Shown: one piece after another, positions 28,010 to 34,649 of the stretch
Layout: every line of letters starts with the position of its first letter
Position numbering within the stretch: the stretch's first letter is position 1
Assembly: GCA_009886265.1 (NCBI GenBank)
Contig: QXZR01000108.1
Coordinates: 1-34,649 of the forward strand
Origin: Flavobacteriaceae bacterium
Lineage (GTDB): Bacteria > Bacteroidota > Bacteroidia > Flavobacteriales > Flavobacteriaceae
Direction: 5' to 3'
Length of the DNA: 34,649 nt
Notes under the pieces: generated by a model
Told to the model about the DNA's origin: nothing
The model's input: only the letters and a program-made list of their open reading frames with translations
Databases searched by the model: none
Made by a program: the position numbers and the translations under genes

Positions 28010-28699
28010 GTGGGAAGTAAGAATAAGTTAAAACGATTTAAAGAAAACGAGTCATTTGAAAATGTGATTCAGCCCAGTAGAGCTGATTTGCTTTCCAAAT
28101 CCTTTGCGCACAAGGGGGCTTGGTCGGCTTTTTTTAAAAATGATAACCCCATAGTTGTTGAGTTGGGTTGTGGTAAGGGTGAGTATACCGTTGGTCTAGC
28201 CCGAAAAACCCCCAATACAAACTATATAGGTATTGATATCAAAGGTGCGCGCTTTTGGCGTGGCGCCAAAACAGCCCTTGAAGAAGGGCTTCAAAATGTA
28301 GCATTTGTGCGCACACAAATCGAACTCATTGAAGCGGTTTTTGCTCAGGGAGAAGTTGCGGAGATTTGGATTACTTTTCCAGACCCCCAGTACAAGTTTA
28401 GGCGCAAACACCACCGATTGACCAATCCAACATTTCTGCGGAGCTACCAACAAGTACTTCAGCCCGAAGGTATTGTGCACCTCAAAACAGATGCTGCTTT
28501 TTTGCACGGTTATACGCTTGGTGTTTTAGACGGATGGCGTATAAAACCACTAATGGCACATCACGACATCTATCAATATGTGCATGCCCCAGCAGACGTT
28601 ATTGGTATTCAAACTTTTTACGAGCAACAATACCGTGAGCAAGGCATTCCCATTACCTATCTTAAATTCTCTTTTCCTACAGATGCAACAACAAAATGA
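28010..28699 (+). CDS. trmB: tRNA (guanine-N7-)-methyltransferase (GTG start)
   Basis: MGSKNKLKRFKENESFENVIQP...VVELGCGKGEYTVGLARKTPNTNYIGIDIKGARFWRGAKTALEEGLQNVAFVRTQIE...WITFPDPQYKFRRKHHRLTNPTFL. Confidence 0.95.
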   Translation: MGSKNKLKRFKENESFENVIQPSRADLLSKSFAHKGAWSAFFKNDNPIVVELGCGKGEYTVGLARKTPNTNYIGIDIKGARFWRGAKTALEEGLQNVAFVRTQIELIEAVFAQGEVAEIWITFPDPQYKFRRKHHRLTNPTFLRSYQQVLQPEGIVHLKTDAAFLHGYTLGVLDGWRIKPLMAHHDIYQYVHAPADVIGIQTFYEQQYREQGIPITYLKFSFPTDATTK

Positions 28700-29006
28700 C
28701 TTTTTTGAACGTGTATACGAAGTAGTGCGACAAATACCCTTTGGTAAGGTAACTACCTATGGGAGTATTGCACAATATTTAGGCGCTGCTAAAAGCGCAC
28801 GAACGGTTGGTTATGCCATGAATGCCGCACACGCCAAACCCGATGTTCCAGCCCATCGCGTGGTGAATCGTATTGGATTGCTCACTGGAAAACATCACTT
28901 TGGCGGAATCAATACCATGCAGCAATTGTTAGAATCAGAGGGGCATGTGATTGTTGATGATCAAATTCAACATTTCGATGCTGTTTTTTGGAACCCAAAT
29001 GCATAG
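28683..29006 (+). CDS. MGMT-family DNA base-flipping protein, alkyltransferase-like (ATL) type
   Basis: FFERVYEVVRQIPFGKVTTYGSIAQYLGAAKSARTVGYAMNAA...VPAHRVVNRIGLLTGKHHFGG: PAHRV in place of active-site PCHRV. Confidence 0.9.
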   Translation: MQQQNDFFERVYEVVRQIPFGKVTTYGSIAQYLGAAKSARTVGYAMNAAHAKPDVPAHRVVNRIGLLTGKHHFGGINTMQQLLESEGHVIVDDQIQHFDAVFWNPNA

Positions 29007-29028
29007 CCCTAGTCTTAATGCGATATGC

Positions 29029-29036
29029 TATATTTG
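29029..29036 (+). promoter_or_regulatory. -7 box TATATTTG for mrp
   Basis: Exact TAnnTTTG 18 nt upstream of the mrp ATG. Confidence 0.55.
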
Positions 29037-29054
29037 TAAACTTATTTAGACTGA

Positions 29055-30194
29055 ATGAAAATTACACGCCCTGCAATTGAACAAGCATTATCCAGTATAA
29101 GTTTACCTGGTGCAGGTAAAAATCTTATAGAGGCCAATGCTGTTAAGAACATCAATATTTTTGGTGATGAGGTGGTGGTTGATGTAGAGACGGATAACCC
29201 AGCATTACAGGCCAAAAAGAAAACCGAGGTATCTATCATGAAAGCCATTCATGACCAGGTAAATGAAAAGGCCAAAGTAAAGGTGAACATTTTGGTCAAA
29301 GCAGTCGAAAAAAAGGACGCTAATTTAATTAAAGGCAAGCCTATTGCGGGTATTCAGCACATTATTGCGGTTGCTTCTGGAAAAGGCGGTGTAGGTAAAT
29401 CTACGGTTACGGCAAATCTGGCGGTATCCCTTTCCAATATGGGCTTTAAGGTAGGTGTCTTAGATGCGGATATTTATGGCCCTTCTATGCCCATCATGTT
29501 TGACGTGGCTAATGAACGCCCACTAGCAAAAAATATTGATGGTGTTTCCAAAATGGTTCCAGTTGAGAACTTTGGTGTTAAGTTGTTGTCTATTGGATTT
29601 TTTACCAAACCAGATCAAGCGGTTATTTGGCGTGGTCCTATGGCGGCAAAAGCACTTAACCAAATGATTTTTGATGCTGCCTGGGGAAAGCTGGATTTTT
29701 TATTAATTGACCTACCACCTGGTACAGGGGACATTCATTTAAGCATCATGCAATCGTTACCCATTACTGGGGCAGTGGTTGTCAGCACACCACAGGCCGT
29801 GGCACTAGCCGATGCAAAAAAAGGCGTTGCTATGTTCCAGCAAAAAAACATTCAAGTGCCGGTGTTAGGTATCGTTGAGAATATGGCGTATTTCACTCCC
29901 GAGGAGTTGCCTGACAATAAATATTATATTTTTGGCAAGTCTGGAGCAAAGTATTTAGCAGAAGATTTAAAAATTCCTTTTTTGGGAGAACTGCCACTTG
30001 TACAAAGTATTCGTGAAGCAGGAGACATGGGTCGGCCTGCAGCCATGCAAGAAAAAACAGTTGTTGCAGATGCCTTTACGGAAGTCACCCGAGCTGTTGT
30101 GTCAGAAGTGGTACGACGAAACGAACAACTACCGCCTACCGAGGCGATTAAAATAACCACTATGGCAGGTTGTGCTGCTGTAACAAAAAAATAG
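29055..30194 (+). CDS. Mrp/ApbC-family P-loop ATPase (Fe-S carrier family)
   Basis: N-terminal DUF59-like region, VASGKGGVGKSTVTANLAVSLSNMGFKVGVLDADIYGPSMPIMF, LLIDLPPGTGDIHLSIMQSLPITGAVVVSTPQ. Confidence 0.95.
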   Translation: MKITRPAIEQALSSISLPGAGKNLIEANAVKNINIFGDEVVVDVETDNPALQAKKKTEVSIMKAIHDQVNEKAKVKVNILVKAVEKKDANLIKGKPIAGIQHIIAVASGKGGVGKSTVTANLAVSLSNMGFKVGVLDADIYGPSMPIMFDVANERPLAKNIDGVSKMVPVENFGVKLLSIGFFTKPDQAVIWRGPMAAKALNQMIFDAAWGKLDFLLIDLPPGTGDIHLSIMQSLPITGAVVVSTPQAVALADAKKGVAMFQQKNIQVPVLGIVENMAYFTPEELPDNKYYIFGKSGAKYLAEDLKIPFLGELPLVQSIREAGDMGRPAAMQEKTVVADAFTEVTRAVVSEVVRRNEQLPPTEAIKITTMAGCAAVTKK

Positions 30195-30197
30195 GCT

Positions 30198-30428
30198 ATG
30201 TCAGATTTAAACCAACGTATTGAACAAGCTCTTGAAGAAATCCGTCCATTTTTAAAATCCGATGGGGGAGATATTGAACTTGTAGGCATTGAAAATAACA
30301 CGGTTAAAGTCCAACTTTTGGGCGCCTGTGTGGGTTGTTCTGTAAATCAGATGACACTCAAGCAAGGGGTTGAATTGACCGTAAAAAAATACGCTCCCGA
30401 GATTGACCAAGTGGTTAGTGTAGACTAA
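30198..30428 (+). CDS. NifU C-terminal-domain (Nfu) Fe-S scaffold protein
   Basis: IEQALEEIRPFLKSDGGDIELVGIENNTVKVQLLGACVGCSVNQMTLKQGVE (CxxC). Confidence 0.95.
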   Translation: MSDLNQRIEQALEEIRPFLKSDGGDIELVGIENNTVKVQLLGACVGCSVNQMTLKQGVELTVKKYAPEIDQVVSVD

Positions 30429-30434
30429 GCATAA

Positions 30435-30465
30435 AAAAGCCCCCGCATCGGAAGCTTTTATTTTT
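30435..30465. terminator. Terminator between nfu and the convergent membrane protein gene
   Basis: aaaagc-cc-ccg-cat-cgg-aa-gctttt followed by attttt; A-tract upstream makes bidirectional use possible. Confidence 0.65.
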
Positions 30466-30481
30466 AAAGGCAGCAATTGTT

Positions 30482-30889
30482 TTAGCTTGTTTTTCTGGAA
30501 ACAAAGGCAACCAAAACACCACCTATCGTGTACATGGCTAGCCAATAAACACTGTCTAAGGCATAATATTCTGCTTCAGCAAAATCAGTTGTAGCATAGT
30601 TAATAAAACTCATAGAAGCAATTGTGAATAATGTGGCCCAGATACCAAAGGCAAAACCTTTTTTATTGCTGTATATCCCATTAGACCATTTTTGGAAAAC
30701 ACGTACAAATGTGTAAGAAAACAACAGCACACCAATTCCTAATATTCCAAAATAATAGGAATCTCTAGCAATGGGATTGATTACGTATTCACTAAGACAT
30801 GCATCTGCCACAGTGTAAAATAAGGGCGGAACAAAATAAAAAAATAGGGAGACCACAATAGTTGACCAGATAATAGATTTAGAAAACAT
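30482..30889 (-). CDS. Uncharacterised four-TM membrane protein
   Basis: Hydrophobic segments IIWSTIVVSLFFYFVPPLFYTV, YYFGILGIGVLLFSYTFVRVF, FAFGIWATLFTIASMSFI, YWLAMYTIGGVLVAFVS; candidate -7 box on minus strand at 30916-30923. Confidence 0.65.
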   Translation of the reverse strand: MFSKSIIWSTIVVSLFFYFVPPLFYTVADACLSEYVINPIARDSYYFGILGIGVLLFSYTFVRVFQKWSNGIYSNKKGFAFGIWATLFTIASMSFINYATTDFAEAEYYALDSVYWLAMYTIGGVLVAFVSRKTS

Positions 30890-30974
30890 AATATTCAATT
30901 TAGGTTAAGTATATTCAAATGTATAAAATTTAAATTAAGATATGTTTTAGCCCTTACAACAGTAATTAAGCATG

Positions 30975-30982
30975 TATATTTG
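30975..30982 (+). promoter_or_regulatory. -7 box TATATTTG ending 6 nt before the mvaD ATG
   Basis: Exact TAnnTTTG; ATG at 30989. Confidence 0.6.
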
Positions 30983-30988
30983 TGGAGC

Positions 30989-32062
30989 ATGGAAAAGCGC
31001 TTTATTTCTAGTAACGCCCAACCCCAACAAGATGCTTATCATACCAAATGGCAAGCACCAAGCAATATAGCCCTTGTAAAATATTGGGGAAAAACGCTTC
31101 CGCAATTACCTAAAAATGCATCTTTAAGCTTTACCCTCTCCGATGCGCAGACCAAAACGGAAGTTAATTTTACACCATTAGGCGCCCCCACCAAAAAAGT
31201 CTCTTTCAGCATCCTTTTTGAAGGAGAAGAAAAGCCGAGTTTTCGGCCAAAACTCGAAGCCTTTTTTGATCTCATTACAGCTTATCAGCCTTTTTTGTTG
31301 CACTATGATATCGCCATAAGTTCTCATAATACTTTTCCGCACAGCAGTGGCATTGCCTCTTCTGCCTCGTCTATGGCTGCACTGGCAGCTTGCTTGGTAG
31401 ATTTGGAATCTCAATTGTCGCCCATGGATGAAAAACTAAAGCTAGAAAAAACATCTTTTTTAGCACGACTTGGATCTGGGAGTGCCTCCCGCAGTGTGCA
31501 AGGCCCAATGATGGCCTGGGGCACGCACCCTTCAGTTATAGCTTCCTCAGACTTGATAGCAGTTACCGTAAATGATATACACCCTATTTTTACAACCTAT
31601 TGCGACACCATTTTATTGGTAGACAAAGGGCAAAAGCAAGTGAGCAGCACGTTGGGGCACAAACTGATGCACAACCACCCTTATGCCTCTCAACGATTTG
31701 CACAAGCCAATTCGCAACTGGCAGCTTTGTTGTCAGTGCTTAAAAGTGGAAACCTAGACGCTTTTATATCAATAGTCGAAAAAGAAGCCTTGGATTTACA
31801 TGCCATGATGATGACTTCTGACCCCTATTTTATTCTGATGCAACCCAATACTCTGCAAATTATAAATGCAGTCTGGCAATTCAGGTTTGAAACAAAAATG
31901 CCGCTTTGCTTTACGCTAGATGCAGGCGCTAATGTTCACTTACTTTATCCAAGCAATGTGGCAGATAAGGTTAAGGCATTTATAGCTTCGGATTTACTTC
32001 AATTTTGCCAAAACCGCCAATGTGTGCACGATGTGGTTGGTACAGGAATAAAAAAGTGCTAG
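30989..32062 (+). CDS. mvaD: Diphosphomevalonate decarboxylase
   Basis: WQAPSNIALVKYWGKTLPQLPKNASLSFTL...PHSSGIASSASSMAALAACL...ARLGSGSASRSVQGPMMAWG...FTLDAGANVHLLYP. Confidence 0.94.
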   Translation: MEKRFISSNAQPQQDAYHTKWQAPSNIALVKYWGKTLPQLPKNASLSFTLSDAQTKTEVNFTPLGAPTKKVSFSILFEGEEKPSFRPKLEAFFDLITAYQPFLLHYDIAISSHNTFPHSSGIASSASSMAALAACLVDLESQLSPMDEKLKLEKTSFLARLGSGSASRSVQGPMMAWGTHPSVIASSDLIAVTVNDIHPIFTTYCDTILLVDKGQKQVSSTLGHKLMHNHPYASQRFAQANSQLAALLSVLKSGNLDAFISIVEKEALDLHAMMMTSDPYFILMQPNTLQIINAVWQFRFETKMPLCFTLDAGANVHLLYPSNVADKVKAFIASDLLQFCQNRQCVHDVVGTGIKKC

Positions 32063-32067
32063 CTTTG
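32060..32067 (+). promoter_or_regulatory. -7 box TAGCTTTG with TTG at 32037-32039 (20-nt spacing), ending 5 nt before the mevalonate kinase-like ATG
   Basis: Complete TTG-N20-TAnnTTTG pattern inside the mvaD 3' end. Confidence 0.55.
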
Positions 32068-32072
32068 TTGCT

Positions 32073-33002
32073 ATGAAGGGTCCGTTGTTTTACGCAAAAA
32101 TTTTACTCTTTGGAGAATATGGCATCATAAAAAATGCCAAGGCACTGTCCATTCCTTACAACTACTACAAGGGTGCTTTACGCATGGATAACAATACTTC
32201 CGAAGCAGCGGTTTTTTCTAACGCCAAACTCAAAGCATTTGCCGAACACCTAACAACCTTAGACAATGTATTGGTGACGTTTGACCACAAGCGTCTAATA
32301 TCCGATTTGTCCAAGGGTATGTACTTTGACAGTAGTATTCCACAGGGTTATGGTGTGGGGAGTAGTGGTGCGTTGGTAGCTGCCATATACGACCGTTATG
32401 CGTTTGAAAAAATTACTGTGTTGGAGAACCTTACGCGTCAAAAGCTTACCAAGCTTAAAAGTATTTTTTCCGAAATGGAATCTTTTTTTCATGGAAAATC
32501 ATCAGGCTTGGATCCGCTCAACAGCTTTTTGAGCTTGCCCATACTCATCCATTCCAAATCGGAAATTGAGCCAACGGGAATTCCATCTCAATCGCAAAAA
32601 GGAAAAGCGGCCGTTTTTCTGTTAGACAGCGGCATGACTAGTGAAACAGCGCCTTTGGTGTCCATTTTCTTGGACAACCTTGAAGCACCTGCCTTTCGCA
32701 AAATGATGAAAGATGAATTTATCACCATATCTGATCGCTGTATTGAGCACTTTTTGAGTGGTAATATTTCAGATTTATTTTCGGATGTGAAAAAACTTTC
32801 ATCTGTTGTACTAGAGCATTTTAGCCCCATGATCCCAAAGCGCTTTCGTGCTGTTTGGAAAAAGGGTATTGAAACCAATGCGTATTACTTAAAACTCTGC
32901 GGCTCTGGCGGCGGAGGTTATATTCTTGGCTTTACCCAAGACTTGCCAAAGGCAAAAAACATACTTGCAGACCATCAAATAGAGGTCGTTTACACATTTT
33001 AA
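32073..33002 (+). CDS. GHMP kinase, likely mevalonate kinase
   Basis: AKILLFGEYGIIKNAKALSIPYNYYKG...SSIPQGYGVGSSGALVAAIYDRYA...FFHGKSSGLDPLNS...LCGSGGGGYILGFT. Confidence 0.88.
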   Translation: MKGPLFYAKILLFGEYGIIKNAKALSIPYNYYKGALRMDNNTSEAAVFSNAKLKAFAEHLTTLDNVLVTFDHKRLISDLSKGMYFDSSIPQGYGVGSSGALVAAIYDRYAFEKITVLENLTRQKLTKLKSIFSEMESFFHGKSSGLDPLNSFLSLPILIHSKSEIEPTGIPSQSQKGKAAVFLLDSGMTSETAPLVSIFLDNLEAPAFRKMMKDEFITISDRCIEHFLSGNISDLFSDVKKLSSVVLEHFSPMIPKRFRAVWKKGIETNAYYLKLCGSGGGGYILGFTQDLPKAKNILADHQIEVVYTF

Positions 33003-33003
33003 G

Positions 33004-33891
33004 ATGCGTGCCCCATCTTCATCAAAGCAATTGTTTTTACAGGCAATTGGTCTGTTCTCTCTAGTAAGAGTTGTCAATGTTGGTGTCCTGATGCTGGCCC
33101 AAGTACTCGCCGCAGTATTTATCTTTTCTAAAATAGACATCATACCAACGTTAAAGAATGTTGAACTATGGCTGATAGTGCTAGCAACGGGATTTAGTGT
33201 TTCTGGCGGGTATATTTTTAATGCTTTTTTTGACGAGGAGAAAGACCTTATCAATCGTCCTCAAAAAACCATCCTAGAGCGTCATATTTCTGCCAAAGCC
33301 AAATTGGCTATGTATTTCATCTGCTCGGTGATGGCACTTTTGGTAGCCAGCTATGTGTCGTTCCGTGCGGTGTTGTTTTTCACATGCTATATGGTGGCAA
33401 TGTTTGTGTACTCCTCGCTTCTTAAACGCGATTTGTGGTTTGGCACTTTAACCAGTACACTGCTAACGGTATTACCCTTTTTTGCCATTACGGTTTACTA
33501 CAATAATTTTTCATTGGAAATTTTTACCCACGCAGCCTATTTGTATACGCTGGTGAGCATTCGTGAATTTGTAAAGGACTTGTATAACCTTAAAGGGGAT
33601 TTGGCGCAGAACTACCATACCTTTCCAGTGGTTTGGGGCGAAAAACGAACCAAAAAACTCATTAGTATTTTGATAGCATGTGCATTGATGGTGATTGTAT
33701 TGCTGTACACATTTTTTTCACTCAATGCCATGATTTATTATTTCGTATCTGCTTTTGTTTTGTTGCTGCTATTGCTCCTGTTATTGTGGCGACTTTCTAG
33801 CACTAGACATATGGGATTATTACTCCAATTAACACGGCTTATAATTTTATTTGGCATAATAAGTCTGCCTTTACTACGCCTTAACGTTTAA
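33004..33891 (+). CDS. UbiA-family prenyltransferase, possible geranylgeranylglycerol-phosphate geranylgeranyltransferase-type
   Basis: Multi-TM; GYIFNAFFDEEKDLINRPQKTI and REFVKDLYNLKGDLAQNYHTFPVVWGEK Asp-rich motifs. Confidence 0.85.
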   Translation: MRAPSSSKQLFLQAIGLFSLVRVVNVGVLMLAQVLAAVFIFSKIDIIPTLKNVELWLIVLATGFSVSGGYIFNAFFDEEKDLINRPQKTILERHISAKAKLAMYFICSVMALLVASYVSFRAVLFFTCYMVAMFVYSSLLKRDLWFGTLTSTLLTVLPFFAITVYYNNFSLEIFTHAAYLYTLVSIREFVKDLYNLKGDLAQNYHTFPVVWGEKRTKKLISILIACALMVIVLLYTFFSLNAMIYYFVSAFVLLLLLLLLLWRLSSTRHMGLLLQLTRLIILFGIISLPLLRLNV

Positions 33892-33897
33892 GCTTCT

Positions 33898-33905
33898 TAC
33901 TTTTG
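33898..33905 (+). promoter_or_regulatory. -7 box TACTTTTG upstream of the rluB-like gene
   Basis: Exact TAnnTTTG between the UbiA stop codon and ATG 33924. Confidence 0.45.
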
Positions 33906-33923
33906 CAAGGCATAACCACGGCC

Positions 33924-34649
33924 ATGAATAAGAAAAAACCACAAAAACCCAGCGAAGGGATTCGATTGAATAAGTTTATTGCCCATGCGGGTATTTGTTC
34001 ACGCCGAGAAGCGGATATGCATATCAAGATAGGCTCTGTAAAAGTGAACAACAAGGTCATGACCGAGATGGGTTATAAGGTTAAGCCAACAGATGAAGTA
34101 CAATTTGATGGGCAGCGCTTAAGGGCCGAAAAACCTACCTATGTATTGCTGAACAAGCCAAAAGGATTTCTTGCTACCACACGCGATGAAAAAGGTCGAA
34201 AAACCGTAATGGATTTGGTGGCCAATGCTACAAAGGCGCGCATCGTGCCTGTGGGCAGGTTAGATCGCCCCACTACTGGGCTGTTGTTGTTTACCAATGA
34301 TGGAGATTTGGCTAAAAAACTCACACACCCAAGCACAGGCGTAAAAAAACTCTATCACGTTGTGCTAGACAAAAACGTAAGTGGACAGCATTTGCAAAGC
34401 ATTAAAGCGGGTATCACCCTTGACGATGGAAGTATTAAAGCCGATGAAGTGAGTTATGTGCAGGGTGCCTCTAAACGCGAGGTGGGTATTGCCCTCCATT
34501 CGGGACGCAACAGAATCGTGAGACGTATTTTTGAGCACTTAGGCTATGAAGTAATAACCCTAGACCGCGTGTTGTTTGCAGGACTTACAAAGAAAGATTT
34601 ACCCCGTGGACACTGGCGTCATTTATCTCAGACAGAGGTACAGCAGTTA
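33924..34649 (+). CDS. RsuA/RluB-family pseudouridine synthase, truncated at the window end
   Basis: Open from ATG 33924 to the last base (242 codons, no stop): S4 domain IRLNKFIAHAGICSRREADMHIKIGSVKVNN, catalytic VGRLDRPTTGLLLFTNDGDLAKKL; absent from the ORF track because it runs off the edge. Confidence 0.93.
   Translation, partial: MNKKKPQKPSEGIRLNKFIAHAGICSRREADMHIKIGSVKVNNKVMTEMGYKVKPTDEVQFDGQRLRAEKPTYVLLNKPKGFLATTRDEKGRKTVMDLVANATKARIVPVGRLDRPTTGLLLFTNDGDLAKKLTHPSTGVKKLYHVVLDKNVSGQHLQSIKAGITLDDGSIKADEVSYVQGASKREVGIALHSGRNRIVRRIFEHLGYEVITLDRVLFAGLTKKDLPRGHWRHLSQTEVQQL

Noticed and set aside
29924-30301. 125-aa minus-strand ORF across the mrp/nfu junction
   Set aside because: Spans two well-supported plus-strand genes and lacks a domain signature.
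1-34649. Search for CRISPR arrays, tRNA/rRNA genes, transposases, integrases, toxin-antitoxin or defence genes
   Set aside because: None seen; the window appears to be stable core chromosome.

Overview
The window is an ordinary, gene-dense chromosomal segment of a Bacteroidota bacterium, most likely Flavobacteriia. This rests on TAnnTTTG-type -7 promoter boxes and Bacteroidota-specific families (DUF4301, DUF4271, DUF3098, DUF4296, DUF3127). I could name or partly name about 40 CDSs. They include rplU-rpmA, ahcY, a PPTase, a thiamine-type uptake locus (YkoF/MTH1187-like protein, PnuC/PnuT-like transporter, NadR-like P-loop kinase, DUF4301, TPP riboswitch, TonB receptor), greA-HIT, aat, tag, truB-uppP-DUF3098-ftsX, leuS, a SemiSWEET, an Lrp regulator, hemD-DUF4271, a GT2, a dihydroorotase, tyrS, a LuxE-like protein, a two-component system, trmB, an ATL-type protein, mrp-nfu, mvaD-mvk-UbiA, and an rluB-like gene truncated by the window edge. 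I found no tRNA, rRNA, CRISPR array or mobile element. Main second-look items: (1) the thiamine-type locus, where DUF4301 shows motifs resembling UDP-sugar pyrophosphorylase-type nucleotidyltransferases; (2) a perfect terminator-like hairpin between the promoter and start codon of greA; (3) -7 boxes ending 4-6 nt before start codons, implying leaderless mRNAs; (4) five convergent gene pairs that overlap or nearly abut at their stop codons; (5) an Mrp protein lacking the CxxC motif; (6) an SSB-like C-terminal tail on a DUF3127 protein; (7) a degenerate Rieske-like lipoprotein; (8) mevalonate genes coupled to a UbiA prenyltransferase. All calls come from reading the sequence only; no searches were run.
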